From positions 62,001-126,000 of the forward strand of contig JAPLOI010000077.1 in NCBI GenBank assembly GCA_026400815.1: a DNA stretch of 64,000 nucleotides, given 5' to 3'. The DNA comes from Alphaproteobacteria bacterium (GTDB lineage: Bacteria; Pseudomonadota; Alphaproteobacteria; Acetobacterales; Acetobacteraceae). The notes beneath the pieces are model-generated. The model saw nothing but the letters and a program-made list of their open reading frames with translations, ran no database searches and was not told where the DNA came from. Positions 7,052-15,778 of the stretch are shown here, in pieces (the stretch's first letter is position 1; each line of letters starts with the position of its first letter). A program made the translations under genes and the position numbers.

Positions 7052-8655
7052 GGCGACTGGCCGAAGGGCTGGGCCGCCTGCGCCGCGCCGGGCGCGATCC
7101 CGCTGCTGCCCTGGCGACGCTGGCCGATCCCGCGGTGCAGTTCCTGTTCGAGGCCGATGGTGCCGCGCGCGTGCTGCTGGATCCCGAGGGAAAGGTGCTG
7201 CGCCTCAGCCCCGGCGTGGTGCCGCTGCTGGGAGCCGGCACCTGGCCGGACCTTGCCGCGCTTGTCCCACCGGAGGGCCAAGCCCCGCTCCGGGCGGCCC
7301 TGGCGCAACCTGCGGCCACCGTGCTGGCGCTGCACGGCCGCCACGCCGATGGCAGCATGGTGCCACTGCGCGCCCGCGTGCTGCCGCTGCGCACCGCCGA
7401 TGGCGTGGCCAGCGGCGCCGTGCTGGTGCTGGAGGATGCAAGGCCAACCCTGCAGCAGGAGGCGGGGCAGCTGCACGCCCGCAAGCTGCAGGCGGTGGGC
7501 GAGCTGGCCGGCGGGGTGGCGCATGATTTCAACAACCTGCTGCAGGCGCTGATCGGCGCGGCGGATGGGCTGGCCGAACGCCCGGAACTCTCGCCCGGCG
7601 CGCGCGAGGAAGTGGCGCTGGTGCAGGGTGCGGCGCGGCGCGGCGCCACGCTGGTGGCCCAGCTGCTCGCCTTCTCCCGCCAGCAAACGCTGCAGCCGCG
7701 CATCGTGGCGGTAAACGCGGCGGTGCGCGACCTCGCCCCTCTGCTCCGCCGCAGCCTCGGCGGCGGGGTGCGCCTTTCCCTGGTGCTGGACGAGCTGGAG
7801 CGCCAGGCGCGCATCGATCCTGGCCAGCTGGACCAGGTGCTGGTGAACCTGGCCGTGAATGCGCGCGACGCCATGCCGCAGGGCGGCACGCTGACGCTGC
7901 GCACCGGGCGGCTCACCGTGCTGGCGCCACGCAGCGTGGGGCCGGCAGCCGGCCAGCTGGAAGCGGTGCCGCCGGGCCGGTACGTGGCGATCGAGGTGCA
8001 GGACAGTGGCACCGGCATTCCGCCCGACGTTCTGCCGCGCATCTTCGAGCCATTCTTCACCACCCGCGGCGCACGCGGCAGCGGGCTGGGCCTGGCCACG
8101 GTGCTGGGCATCGTCCGCCAGTCCGGCGGGTTTCTGGAACTGGAGACGCAGGCGGGGCAGGGCACCACCTTCCGTATCCTGCTGCCCCGGGTGCGGGAGG
8201 AGGCAACCGCCGATCCCGCGCCGGCGTCGCCGCCTGCTTCCCCCGTCGTGGAACGCCCCGCTGCGGGCTCTCGCGGCCGCATCCTGCTGGCCGAGGACGA
8301 GGAGCCGGTGCGCCGCCTTGCCACCGGCCGCCTGGCCCGGCAGGGGTGGGAGGTACTGTCCGCCGAAACCGGCGAGGCGGCGCTGGAACTGCTGGGCGAG
8401 GGCCGCGTGGATGCCATCGTGACGGACATGATGATGCCCGGCATGGACGGCACCGCCCTGGTGGCCGAGGTGCGCCGCCGCCTCGCCCGGCCGGACCTGC
8501 CGGCGCTGATCACCTCGGGATATGCCAACGTGGCGCTGCACGATTCCATTACGGCGGCCGCCACGGTCTTCCTGCCCAAGCCCTATGCCCTGCGGGATCT
8601 GTCGGACCGGGTCGCGGCGCTTGTGCCGGCGCCGGAGGGTGTGGCACCCAGCTAG
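7048..8655 (+). CDS. cckA: CckA-like hybrid histidine kinase
   Basis: A 535-residue hybrid kinase. A PAS-like domain occupies about residues 25-135. The H-box GGVAHDFNNLLQAL follows, with phospho-acceptor H159, then an HATPase_c domain with N-box NLAVNARDAMP and glycine boxes DSGTGIPPDVLP and GSGLGLATVLGI. A C-terminal receiver domain (about 410-530) carries phospho-acceptor D460 in TDMMMPGMDG and the conserved Lys in LPKPY. CckA is the alphaproteobacterial cell-cycle kinase that feeds CtrA through ChpT, and the H-box and the position beside recA fit it. Caulobacter CckA has N-terminal membrane helices; none is visible here, so this copy may be soluble. Translational coupling to flhB suggests a link to flagellar timing. 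Confidence 0.75.
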   Translation: MRRLAEGLGRLRRAGRDPAAALATLADPAVQFLFEADGAARVLLDPEGKVLRLSPGVVPLLGAGTWPDLAALVPPEGQAPLRAALAQPAATVLALHGRHADGSMVPLRARVLPLRTADGVASGAVLVLEDARPTLQQEAGQLHARKLQAVGELAGGVAHDFNNLLQALIGAADGLAERPELSPGAREEVALVQGAARRGATLVAQLLAFSRQQTLQPRIVAVNAAVRDLAPLLRRSLGGGVRLSLVLDELERQARIDPGQLDQVLVNLAVNARDAMPQGGTLTLRTGRLTVLAPRSVGPAAGQLEAVPPGRYVAIEVQDSGTGIPPDVLPRIFEPFFTTRGARGSGLGLATVLGIVRQSGGFLELETQAGQGTTFRILLPRVREEATADPAPASPPASPVVERPAAGSRGRILLAEDEEPVRRLATGRLARQGWEVLSAETGEAALELLGEGRVDAIVTDMMMPGMDGTALVAEVRRRLARPDLPALITSGYANVALHDSITAAATVFLPKPYALRDLSDRVAALVPAPEGVAPS

Positions 8656-8700
8656 TGGGCTGCGCGTTGGTGGGGTACGCCGCCCTTGCGCCACGCATCT

Positions 8701-8715
8701 GTTCCCACTATGTTC
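8701..8715. promoter_or_regulatory. LexA (SOS) operator of the recA gene
   Basis: GTTC at 8701-8704 and GTTC at 8712-8715 are separated by exactly seven bases. This is the direct-repeat SOS box GTTC-N7-GTTC established for alphaproteobacterial LexA. It lies 185 bases upstream of the recA start, inside the only non-coding gap (8656-8899) before that gene, so recA should be DNA-damage induced. The gap between box and start code implies a long leader or a promoter around 8690-8740; clear -35/-10 hexamers were not recognised. Confidence 0.85.
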
Positions 8716-8899
8716 TCGACTCCTCACGGATGGAACAGAGGATGATCAAGCTCTTAACAGCCTGGCGGGTGCGTAACGATCGCGCCCCCTCTGTGCCTGG
8801 CGGCGCCCACGCGCGGCTGGACTCGGTTGCGAGTCGTAAACCATCATCCCTGGTGTCTCCGCGCCTTACCCTGCCACGCCCCTCTCCTGGAGCCTTCTG

Positions 8900-9940
8900 A
8901 TGGACAAGAACAAGGCGCTCGACGCCGCCATGGCGCAGATCGAACGCGCCTTCGGCAAGGGCTCGATCATGCGCATGGGCCAGCGCCCGGGTGACGAGAC
9001 GATTGCCGTCATCCCCTCCGGCTCGCTTGGCCTTGATCTTGCGCTTGGCATCGGCGGCCTGCCCAAGGGCCGCATCGTCGAGATCTACGGGCCGGAAAGC
9101 TCGGGCAAGACCACGCTCGCCCTGCACGCCATCGCCGAGGCGCAGAAGCGCGGCGGCACCTGCGCCTTCATCGATGCGGAACACGCGCTCGATCCCGGCT
9201 ACGCCCGCAAGCTGGGCGTGGACGTGGACAACCTGCTGATCTCCCAGCCCGATGCCGGCGAGCAGGCGCTGGAGATCGCCGACACGCTGGTCCGCTCCGG
9301 CGCGATCGACGTGCTGGTGGTGGATAGTGTTGCCGCCCTGGTGCCGCGCGCCGAGCTGGAAGGCGAGATGGGCGACAGCCACATGGGCCTGCACGCGCGG
9401 CTCATGAGCCAGGCGCTGCGCAAGATCACCGGCAGCGTCAGCCGCAGCAACACCATGCTGATCTTCCTCAACCAGATCCGCATGAAGATCGGCGTGATGT
9501 TCGGCAACCCGGAGACCACCACCGGCGGCAACGCGCTGAAGTTCTACGCCTCCATCCGCATGGAAATCCGCCGCATCGGCCAAATCAAGGACCGTGACCA
9601 GGTGGTGGGCAACCAGACGCGCGTGAAGGTGGTGAAGAACAAGCTCGCCCCGCCGTTCCGCCAGGTGGAGTTCGACATCATGTACGGCGAGGGCATCAGC
9701 AAGGTCGGCGAGCTGATCGATCTCGGCGTGAAGGCCGGCGTGGTGGAGAAGTCTGGCGCCTGGTTCAGCCACGACAGCCAGCGCATCGGCCAGGGCCGCG
9801 AGAACGCCAAGCAGTTCCTGCGCGACCACAAGGAGGTGCTGGAATCCATCGAGAAGAAGATCCGCGACCAGTCCAGCACCGTGGCCAATGCCATGATGAC
9901 CGAGCCGGAGCCGGATGCCGACGCCGACTCGCCCGAGTAG
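8900..9940 (+). CDS. recA: Recombinase RecA
   Basis: DNA strand-exchange protein and SOS co-protease. The 346-residue product has the N-terminal helix with [10 protein letters not shown], Walker [13 protein letters not shown] near residue 68, Walker [21 protein letters not shown], the L1/L2 loop regions with [27 protein letters not shown], and an acidic C-terminal tail ending DADADSPE. It is complete and normal in length. GGAG at 8889-8892 serves as ribosome site, and a GTTC-N7-GTTC box lies upstream. In many alphaproteobacteria alaS follows recA closely; here a 17 kb block separates them. Confidence 0.99.
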   Translation: MDKNKALDAAMAQIERAFGKGSIMRMGQRPGDETIAVIPSGSLGLDLALGIGGLPKGRIVEIYGPESSGKTTLALHAIAEAQKRGGTCAFIDAEHALDPGYARKLGVDVDNLLISQPDAGEQALEIADTLVRSGAIDVLVVDSVAALVPRAELEGEMGDSHMGLHARLMSQALRKITGSVSRSNTMLIFLNQIRMKIGVMFGNPETTTGGNALKFYASIRMEIRRIGQIKDRDQVVGNQTRVKVVKNKLAPPFRQVEFDIMYGEGISKVGELIDLGVKAGVVEKSGAWFSHDSQRIGQGRENAKQFLRDHKEVLESIEKKIRDQSSTVANAMMTEPEPDADADSPE

Positions 9941-10385
9941 CCCGTTGAACGGCGACACCCTGCCGTTCCCCGACCTGCCGCTTGATGCCGAGGATGAGGC
10001 CCTGGTCGCCGCCGCCCGCGCGGTGATCACGGCCCATCACCGCCCGTTCTGGCACACCGTGGCCGCGGCGATCCGCAGCACCGATGGCCGGGTCTGGACC
10101 GGCGTGCACCTGGGCGCCACCGTCGGCCGGCTTGCCGTGTGCGCGGAACCCATTGCGCTCGGCCGCGCCATCCTGGAAGGCGACGGCACCATGGCCATCG
10201 GCGTGGCCGTGCGCCACCGCAAGCCGGAGGAAGGGCAGGGCCCGCCAGACGTGGTTTCCCCCTGCGGCGCGTGCCGCGACCTGCTCCTGGACTATGCGCC
10301 CGATGCGCTGGTGATCGTGCCTGGCGCTCATGGGCCGGTGAAGCAGCCGCTGCGCGCCATGCTGCCCCTGCCGTACCGCCGCTGA
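9915..10385 (+). CDS. Cytidine deaminase-like zinc enzyme
   Basis: Product of up to 156 residues with the two zinc-binding motifs of cytidine/blasticidin deaminases: CAEP (Cys ligand plus catalytic Glu, about residue 76) and [10 protein letters not shown] (about residue 115). These fit hydrolytic deamination of cytidine or a related base for pyrimidine salvage. The ATG at 9915 overlaps recA by 26 bases; a TTG at 9945, just after the recA stop, would give 146 residues and is a reasonable alternative. The stop overlaps the next start by one base. Substrate (cytidine, deoxycytidine or a base analogue) cannot be told from sequence. Confidence 0.8.
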   Translation: MPTPTRPSSPLNGDTLPFPDLPLDAEDEALVAAARAVITAHHRPFWHTVAAAIRSTDGRVWTGVHLGATVGRLAVCAEPIALGRAILEGDGTMAIGVAVRHRKPEEGQGPPDVVSPCGACRDLLLDYAPDALVIVPGAHGPVKQPLRAMLPLPYRR

Positions 10386-11383
10386 TGCCCAAGCCGAACC
10401 CCTATTACCAGGGCCCGCCCAGCGACCATTTCGATGGCCGGGTCTTCCACCTGCCCGGCGAAGCGACCGCGCGCGGCGCCGGCGCCACCGACAAGCGACT
10501 GGCGGACCTGCTGCTCTGGCGCTTCGGCGGCGGCAAGGCGTCCTGGCCGAAGCATCATCCCAGCCCGCATGCCGATACCCCGCCGCCGCGCGTCGCCGGG
10601 CTGCGAGTGACCCTCGTCGGCCATGCCAGCTTCCTGGTGCAGGTCGCCGGGCTCAACCTGTTGGTGGATCCCGTCTGGTCGGATCGCGCCAGCCCGCTTC
10701 CCTGGGCCGGGCCGAAGCGCGTGAACCCACCGGGGATCGCCTGGTCTGCCCTGCCGCCGATCGATGCCGTGCTGGTGACGCACAACCACTACGATCATCT
10801 CGATCTCGCCACGCTCGCCCGCCTACGCGCCCGGCAGAAACTGCGCGTCATCACCCCGCTGGGCAACGACAGCATCATCAACCCCACCACCGATGGCGCG
10901 GCGGAGGCGCTCGATTGGGGCGAGATGCGCCCGCTCTCCGCCGATGTCGGTGTCCATCTGCGCCCCGCCCGGCACTGGTCTGCCCGCGGCCTGGGCGACC
11001 GGCGCATGGCGCTGTGGGGTGCCTTCGTGCTCACCACGCCGGCCGGCGTGGTCTATTTGTGTGGCGACAGCGGCTATGGCGACGGCGCCACCTTCCGTGC
11101 CATCCGCACCGAGTTCGGCCCGCCGCGCCTGGCCCTGCTGCCCATCGGTGCCTATGCCCCGCGCTGGTTCATGCAGGCCCAGCACATGGACCCCGACGAA
11201 TCCGTGCAGGCCTTCCAGGATCTCGGCGCCCAGCATGCCCTCGGCCACCACTGGGGCACGTTCCGCCTCACGGATGAGCCGATCGACGAGCCGCCCGCCC
11301 GCCTGGCAGTGGCGCTGGCGGGGCAGGGGATCGCGCCCGCTCGCTTCCCGGCGCTGCGCCCGGGCCAGGTGTGGCAGGCGTGA
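10385..11383 (+). CDS. Metallo-beta-lactamase fold hydrolase (NAPE-PLD-like)
   Basis: A 332-residue MBL-fold protein. The metal motif THNHYDHLD appears near residue 131, preceded by VGHASFLVQVAGLNLLVDPVWSDRASP, and later come a ligand His (RPARHWSARG) and Asp (LCGDSGYGD). This arrangement and the WFMQAQHMDPDESVQAFQDL segment match the L-ascorbate lactonase UlaG/NAPE-PLD-type branch, which hydrolyses phosphodiester or lactone substrates. Translation starts within the TGATG junction with the deaminase gene, indicating coupling. No signal peptide is seen. The specific substrate is unknown. Confidence 0.85.
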   Translation: MPKPNPYYQGPPSDHFDGRVFHLPGEATARGAGATDKRLADLLLWRFGGGKASWPKHHPSPHADTPPPRVAGLRVTLVGHASFLVQVAGLNLLVDPVWSDRASPLPWAGPKRVNPPGIAWSALPPIDAVLVTHNHYDHLDLATLARLRARQKLRVITPLGNDSIINPTTDGAAEALDWGEMRPLSADVGVHLRPARHWSARGLGDRRMALWGAFVLTTPAGVVYLCGDSGYGDGATFRAIRTEFGPPRLALLPIGAYAPRWFMQAQHMDPDESVQAFQDLGAQHALGHHWGTFRLTDEPIDEPPARLAVALAGQGIAPARFPALRPGQVWQA

Positions 11384-11395
11384 TGCAAATTCGAA

Positions 11396-11410
11396 TGCGA
11401 ATGAGTTGCA
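11396..11410. promoter_or_regulatory. Fur-type iron box before bfd-bfr
   Basis: TGCGAATGAGTTGCA matches the 7-1-7 Fur pattern (TGxxAAT-N-ATTxxCA) at all fixed positions except one. It lies 57 bases before the preferred bfd start and just after the preceding gene's stop. Flanking bases (TGCAAAT at 11384-11390) resemble a further half-site. Iron regulation of a bacterioferritin/ferredoxin pair is expected from the known role of these genes. Which alphaproteobacterial regulator (Fur, Irr or RirA) binds is not determined. Confidence 0.55.
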
Positions 11411-11466
11411 ACTAGACCGCGATGTTGGCTAGAACCGTCTCCAACGTGTTCAGGGGATGGGCCGGG

Positions 11467-11649
11467 ATGTATGTCTGCATCTGCAACCGAATCACCGACC
11501 AGCAGGTGCGCGCCGCTGCCCTCTCCGGCGCCAGCCGCCCGGCGGAGGTCTACCCGGCCTGCGGCTGCGCAGCGCAGTGCGGCACCTGCGCCATCACCAT
11601 GCGCCACCTGATCTACGAGCAGGCCAGCCGGATCGCCGCCGCCGATTGA
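11467..11649 (+). CDS. bfd: Bacterioferritin-associated ferredoxin
   Basis: A 60-residue [2Fe-2S] protein that docks on bacterioferritin and reduces its core to release stored iron. Cysteines C4, C6, C38 and C41 in MYVCICNRITDQQVR and CGCAAQCGTC are at the ligand positions known for Bfd. ATG 11467 gives the standard MYVCICN start; the frame is open to 11422 but the extra residues have no family match. Bacterioferritin follows 66 bases later, so the pair forms a release/storage unit behind a Fur-like box. Confidence 0.93.
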   Translation: MYVCICNRITDQQVRAAALSGASRPAEVYPACGCAAQCGTCAITMRHLIYEQASRIAAAD

Positions 11650-11715
11650 GTTCTCTGCCGCGTGGCGCATCTGCACGCGGCACTACATCGCAAAACCATT
11701 CGTCAGGAGGTTTAC

Positions 11716-12201
11716 ATGAAGGGCGACCCTCGCGTTGTGGACATCCTCAACACCGTGCTCACCAACGAGCTCACGGCCATCAATCAGTATTTCCTGCATG
11801 CCCGGACGCTGGACCACTGGGGTGTCACCAAGTTCGGCAAGTTGGAATACAAGGAATCCATTGAGGAGATGCGCCACGCCGACGACCTGATCAAGCGTAT
11901 CCTGTTCCTGGACGGCCTGCCCAACGTACAACGCCTCAACCCGATCATGATCGGCCAGAGCCCAGAGGAAGTGCTGCGCTGCGACCTCAAGCTGGAGGAA
12001 AAGGCGATCGCCGACCTGCGCGAAGGCATCGGCTATTGCGAGCAGGTGCGCGACTTCGTCAGCCGCGATCTGCTGGCCGGCATCCTGCGCGACGAGGAGC
12101 ACCACCAGGACTTCGTGGAGACGCAGCTGGACCTCATTGCCCGCATCGGCATCCAGAACTGGCTGCAGCTCAACAGCGGCGCCACCAACGAGGAAGGCTG
12201 A
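11716..12201 (+). CDS. bfr: Bacterioferritin
   Basis: Haem-containing ferritin that oxidises and stores iron in a 24-mer shell. The 161-residue product keeps every known functional residue at its usual number: ferroxidase ligands E18, E51, H54, E94, E127 and H130, and M52, the axial haem ligand shared between subunits. ATG 11716 is set by a perfect AGGAGG ribosome site at 11705-11710; an in-frame upstream extension is unlikely. A GC-rich hairpin follows the gene. Confidence 0.97.
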   Translation: MKGDPRVVDILNTVLTNELTAINQYFLHARTLDHWGVTKFGKLEYKESIEEMRHADDLIKRILFLDGLPNVQRLNPIMIGQSPEEVLRCDLKLEEKAIADLREGIGYCEQVRDFVSRDLLAGILRDEEHHQDFVETQLDLIARIGIQNWLQLNSGATNEEG

Positions 12202-12226
12202 CCGGCCCCATCACGCATGTGATCCT

Positions 12227-12256
12227 GCCGCCCCGCGCTGCGGGGCGGCTTCTTCC
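12227..12256 (+). terminator. Intrinsic terminator after bfr
   Basis: GCCGCCCCG (12227-12235) and CGGGGCGGC (12241-12249) form a perfect nine-base stem with loop CGCTG, followed by TTCTTCCCC. The T-richness is modest but the position, 25 bases after the bfr stop and before the next ribosome site, fits transcription termination of bfd-bfr. Confidence 0.7.
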
Positions 12257-12305
12257 CCTGCCGCGGATCGGCTAACCTGCCGCCAACCGACAGGAGGAAA
12301 CAACG

Positions 12306-13874
12306 ATGCGCACCCTGCTGCTGGGCGCGGCCGCGCTGCTGGCCGTCGCCATGCCAACTACCGCCCCCAGGGCCCAGCCCACAGAGATACGCATCGCGGT
12401 GCGCACCGATGTCAGCTCCATCGATCCGCACTACCACGCCTACATCCCCAACCGCGCCATCTCGCGCCACATCTTTGACAGCCTTACCGCCGCCAGCCCG
12501 CGCGGTGAGGTGCTGCCCGGCCTCGCCTCCTCCTGGAAGCTGGTGGCCCACGATGTGTGGGAATTCACCCTGCGCGACGCCGCCTTCCACGACGGCAGCA
12601 AGCTCACCGCCGAGGACGTCGCCTTCACCTTCGTGCGTGCGCCTGATGTGCCGAATTCCCCCTCCTCCTACCGCACCTTCATGAAGTCGATCGAGGCGGT
12701 GGAGGTGATCGACCCGCGTACGGTGCGCATTCGCACCAAGGGCCCGGCGCCCACCCTGCTGGTGGACATCGAATCGATCGCGATCCTGTCGAAGAACGCC
12801 GCCGAGGGCCGCTCCACCTCGGATTTCAACGCCGGCCGCGCGGCCATCGGCACCGGCCCGTACCGCTTCATCGAATGGCAGGCCGGCAGCCGCCTGGTGC
12901 TCGAACGCAACCCGGCCTACTGGGGCGGCGCCGAGCCCTGGCCGCGCGTGATCTTCCGCCCCATCGCCAATGATGGCGCCCGTGTCGCCGCCATGCTCTC
13001 CGGCGATGTGGACATGATCGAGGGCGTGCCGGGCGTGGACCGCGCCAAGCTCGCGGCCACCCCCAACCTCGCAGTCCATGAGGCCGATGCCTTCCGCATC
13101 ATCTACCTGCAGATGGACAGCGCGCGCGACAACTCGCCCGGCCTCAAGGACAACGCCGGCAACCCGCTCGCCCGCAACCCGTTCAAGGATGCCCGCGTCC
13201 GCCAGGCGATCAGCCTCGCCATCAACCGCGAGGGCCTGGCCGAACGCCTGCTCAGCGGCCAGGCCAAGCCGGCGTCGCAATACGTGCCGAACTACGTGCC
13301 CGGCGCCAGCCCCAACCTGAAGCCGCTGCCCTTCGATGCCGACCGCGCCCGCACCCTGATGCGCGAGGCCGGCTGGGCGGATGGCTTCCAGCTCGGCCTC
13401 GCCGGCTCCAACGACCGCTACCCGAACGACGCCCAGGTGGCCCAGGCCATCGGCCAGATGCTGGCGCGCATCGGCGTGAAGGTGGATGTGCAGACCATGC
13501 CGGCCAGCCAGCTCTTCAGCCGTGGCAGCAAGCTGGAGTTCAGCGCCATCCTGTCCGGCTGGGTCGGCAATGGCGAGCCCAGCTCCACCCTGGTTTCGCT
13601 GATGGCCACCTTCGATCCGGCCAAGGGCATGGGCGCCTCCAACCGCGGCCGCTGGTCCAATGCCGCCTACGACACGGCACTGGCATCCGCGCTCCGCACC
13701 ATGGATGAGCCGAAGCGCCTTGCCTTTTATGGCCAGGCCGCGGAGATCGCGATCGCCGACATGGGCATGATCCCGGTGTATTTCACCATCAACACCTGGG
13801 CCACCCGCAAGGATCTCACCTACGTGGCCCGCGGCGACGAGACCTCGCTGGCCATGGGCCTGCGGCCGAAATGA
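12306..13874 (+). CDS. ABC transporter solute-binding protein (family 5, peptide/nickel type)
   Basis: A 522-residue periplasmic binding protein. The signal peptide is MRTLLLGAAALLAVAMPTTAPRA, and the mature protein shows the family-5 layout: RIAVRTDVSSIDPHYHAY at the start, HIFDSLTAASPRGEVLPGLASSWK, then LTAEDVAFTFVRA, and later DARVRQAISLAINREGLAERL. This family binds oligopeptides, dipeptides, nickel or glutathione. No permease or ATPase gene adjoins it, so it is an orphan in this window. It is coupled by a four-base overlap to a hydratase-type gene, which hints at uptake of an organic acid or its conjugate, but that is inference. Confidence 0.9.
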   Translation: MRTLLLGAAALLAVAMPTTAPRAQPTEIRIAVRTDVSSIDPHYHAYIPNRAISRHIFDSLTAASPRGEVLPGLASSWKLVAHDVWEFTLRDAAFHDGSKLTAEDVAFTFVRAPDVPNSPSSYRTFMKSIEAVEVIDPRTVRIRTKGPAPTLLVDIESIAILSKNAAEGRSTSDFNAGRAAIGTGPYRFIEWQAGSRLVLERNPAYWGGAEPWPRVIFRPIANDGARVAAMLSGDVDMIEGVPGVDRAKLAATPNLAVHEADAFRIIYLQMDSARDNSPGLKDNAGNPLARNPFKDARVRQAISLAINREGLAERLLSGQAKPASQYVPNYVPGASPNLKPLPFDADRARTLMREAGWADGFQLGLAGSNDRYPNDAQVAQAIGQMLARIGVKVDVQTMPASQLFSRGSKLEFSAILSGWVGNGEPSSTLVSLMATFDPAKGMGASNRGRWSNAAYDTALASALRTMDEPKRLAFYGQAAEIAIADMGMIPVYFTINTWATRKDLTYVARGDETSLAMGLRPK

Positions 13875-14665
13875 GGAACACGCACATGGACGGGTTCGAC
13901 GCACACGCGGTGGCCGGCACGCTTTGGGCGGAATGGCACAAGGGGCGCCACATGCCGGCGGAATGGATGGGCAAGCTCTCGCTGGACCAGGCCTACGCGG
14001 TCCAGCTCGCCCTGCTGGAGGGGTTCGAGGCGGCCGGCGAGAAGCAGGCAGGCTGGAAGGTTGGTCTCACCGCCGCGGCGATGCGCGCGCAGTGGAACAT
14101 CCACGAGCCCTGCTTCGGCTTCCTGCTCGCCAGCGGCCACAAGCCCAGCGGCACCGCGTTCCGCTTTCCCGGCATCATCGCCCCGGGCTTCGAGAACGAG
14201 CTGTGCCTGCGCATCGGCACCCGCCTGCAGGGCCCTGATGTCACGCTGGAACAGGCCATCGCCGCCGTCAGCCACGCGGCCCCGGCCCTGGAGATCGTGG
14301 AGAAGCGCGGCCCGTTCAGCGAGGATATCGCGCTCGCCATGGCCGACAACGCCCAGCAATACGCCTTCGTCACCGGCGCCGAGGTGCCGCTGACGCCTGC
14401 CAACCGCGATCTCGCCGGCTCCACCGTGGTGGTGGAAGTGAACGGCACCCCGATCGACCGTGCCGCCGGCGCGGAGGTGATGGGCGGCGGCGGCTTCCTC
14501 TCCGTGCAATGGCTCGCCAACAAGCTGTCCGAGTTCGGCCGCGCGCTGGAGCCGGGGATGCTGGTGATGTCCGGCTCCTTCACCAAGCAATACCCCATCG
14601 CGCAGGGCGACCGCATCGAGTCCCGCTTCGCCCCCTTCGGAACCGTTTCCGCCCGGTTCGGCTGA
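13871..14665 (+). CDS. 2-keto-4-pentenoate hydratase / oxalocrotonate decarboxylase family enzyme
   Basis: The 264-residue product belongs to the fumarylacetoacetate-hydrolase-like MhpD group, which hydrates 2-oxopent-4-enoate or decarboxylates 4-oxalocrotonate in meta-cleavage of aromatics. The diagnostic GWKVGLTAAAM stretch lies near residue 62, and the metal-binding region ENELCLRIG and a PALEIVEKRG segment follow. It overlaps the solute-binding-protein gene by four bases (ATGA); MDG five codons later is an alternative start. No ring-cleavage dioxygenase lies nearby, so the pathway is incomplete here and the substrate remains open. Confidence 0.85.
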   Translation: MRNTHMDGFDAHAVAGTLWAEWHKGRHMPAEWMGKLSLDQAYAVQLALLEGFEAAGEKQAGWKVGLTAAAMRAQWNIHEPCFGFLLASGHKPSGTAFRFPGIIAPGFENELCLRIGTRLQGPDVTLEQAIAAVSHAAPALEIVEKRGPFSEDIALAMADNAQQYAFVTGAEVPLTPANRDLAGSTVVVEVNGTPIDRAAGAEVMGGGGFLSVQWLANKLSEFGRALEPGMLVMSGSFTKQYPIAQGDRIESRFAPFGTVSARFG

Positions 14666-15016
14666 ACCCTGGCCCCCGGCGGTGGCGGCATAGTGGCGTT
14701 TGCCGGAACAACCACCGCCGCAGTCACGGCATGACGACCCAGCGTCCCCGCTGCGCTGTCCTGGCCGAAGGGGCCGTGGGCCGCGCCGCCCCGGCCCTCG
14801 CCCGGGGCAATGGCTGCGTAGTGCGCTTCGTGCCGCACACCGCGCCGGCCGCGCGGGACCAACTCTGGTCGAACGCGCCGAGGTCCGCCCATGGGGTGTC
14901 CCATTCCGCGATACCTGTCGCGCCGGGTGGACACCCCGGCGCGCCTGCCGTAACAGGCCATCGCGTGCGGCCGTCCGGTCGCCGACTCTTCCACCGCCTC
15001 GCCCGGACACGCCGCC
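14666..15016. other. 351-bp gap without a gene, containing a perfect hairpin
   Basis: No reading frame here has recognisable protein content. The clearest structure is a perfect nine-base inverted repeat, CGCGCCGGG (14919-14927) and CCCGGCGCG (14935-14943), with a seven-base loop TGGACAC and no T-run. It is unusually long for this compact region and may be the remnant of a lost gene or a leader for the TTG-started permease gene downstream. Confidence 0.45.
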
Positions 15017-15775
15017 TTGGACATTGCCACACTTCTGCTTCTCGCCGTTGCTGGCTTCGCTGGCGGCGTCATCAACGCTTTGGCCGGCGGCGGAACGCTG
15101 GTCACCTTTCCTGCCCTGGTCGGCCTCGGCCTGCCGCTGAAGCTGGCCAATGCCACCAGCCAGGTGGCGCTGTGGCCCGGCCGCCTCACTTCGGTGATGG
15201 CCCAGCTGAACGACTTCAAGCAGCTCGGCTCGCGCGCCTGGTCCAGCATCGCGCTCGGGCTCGTCGGCGGCTTCCTCGGCGCCCAGTTGCTGATCGTGAT
15301 GGACCCGAAAGTGTTCCGCGCCCTGGTGCCGTGGCTCATGCTGTGCGCCACGGTGGTGTTCGCGCTTTCGCCCACGATCACCAAGTGGCTCACCGCCAGC
15401 GGCCAGGGCAAGCGCTCCATGCCGATGCAGGTTGCCGGCCGCTTCGTGGAACTATTGTTCTGCATCTATGGCGGCTTCTTCGGCGCCGGGCTCGGCGTGT
15501 TCCTGATGGCCGGCTACGCCATTGCCGGCATCGAGAACGTGAAGCAGACCAACGTGCTCAAGAACATGATGGGCATGGTCATCACCACCACCTCCGCGCT
15601 GACCTTCATCCTGCGCGGCGAGGTCAACTGGCACGCTGCCACGCCGATGCTGGTGGGCGCCCTCGCTGGCGGCTTCGCCGGCGGCACTCTGGCGCGGGTG
15701 ATCCCCGCCGCCTGGCTGCGCGGCGTGGTCACCGTCGGCGCCTCAGCCCTAACCCTGTGGTATTTCGTCGCCTGA
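15017..15775 (+). CDS. TauE/SafE family membrane permease
   Basis: A 252-residue membrane protein with about eight predicted helices in two similar halves. The first half has the hallmark AGFAGGVINALAGGGTLVTFPALVGLGLPLKLANAT. The second half has the matching GGFFGAGLGVFLMAGYAIAG. This family exports sulfite, sulfoacetate or related organosulfur anions, though many members are unassigned. The start is a TTG at 15017 because no ATG precedes the conserved segment; the ribosome site is weak. It is preceded by a 351-bp gap and followed by a repeat element. Confidence 0.88.
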   Translation: MDIATLLLLAVAGFAGGVINALAGGGTLVTFPALVGLGLPLKLANATSQVALWPGRLTSVMAQLNDFKQLGSRAWSSIALGLVGGFLGAQLLIVMDPKVFRALVPWLMLCATVVFALSPTITKWLTASGQGKRSMPMQVAGRFVELLFCIYGGFFGAGLGVFLMAGYAIAGIENVKQTNVLKNMMGMVITTTSALTFILRGEVNWHAATPMLVGALAGGFAGGTLARVIPAAWLRGVVTVGASALTLWYFVA

Positions 15776-15778
15776 GCC

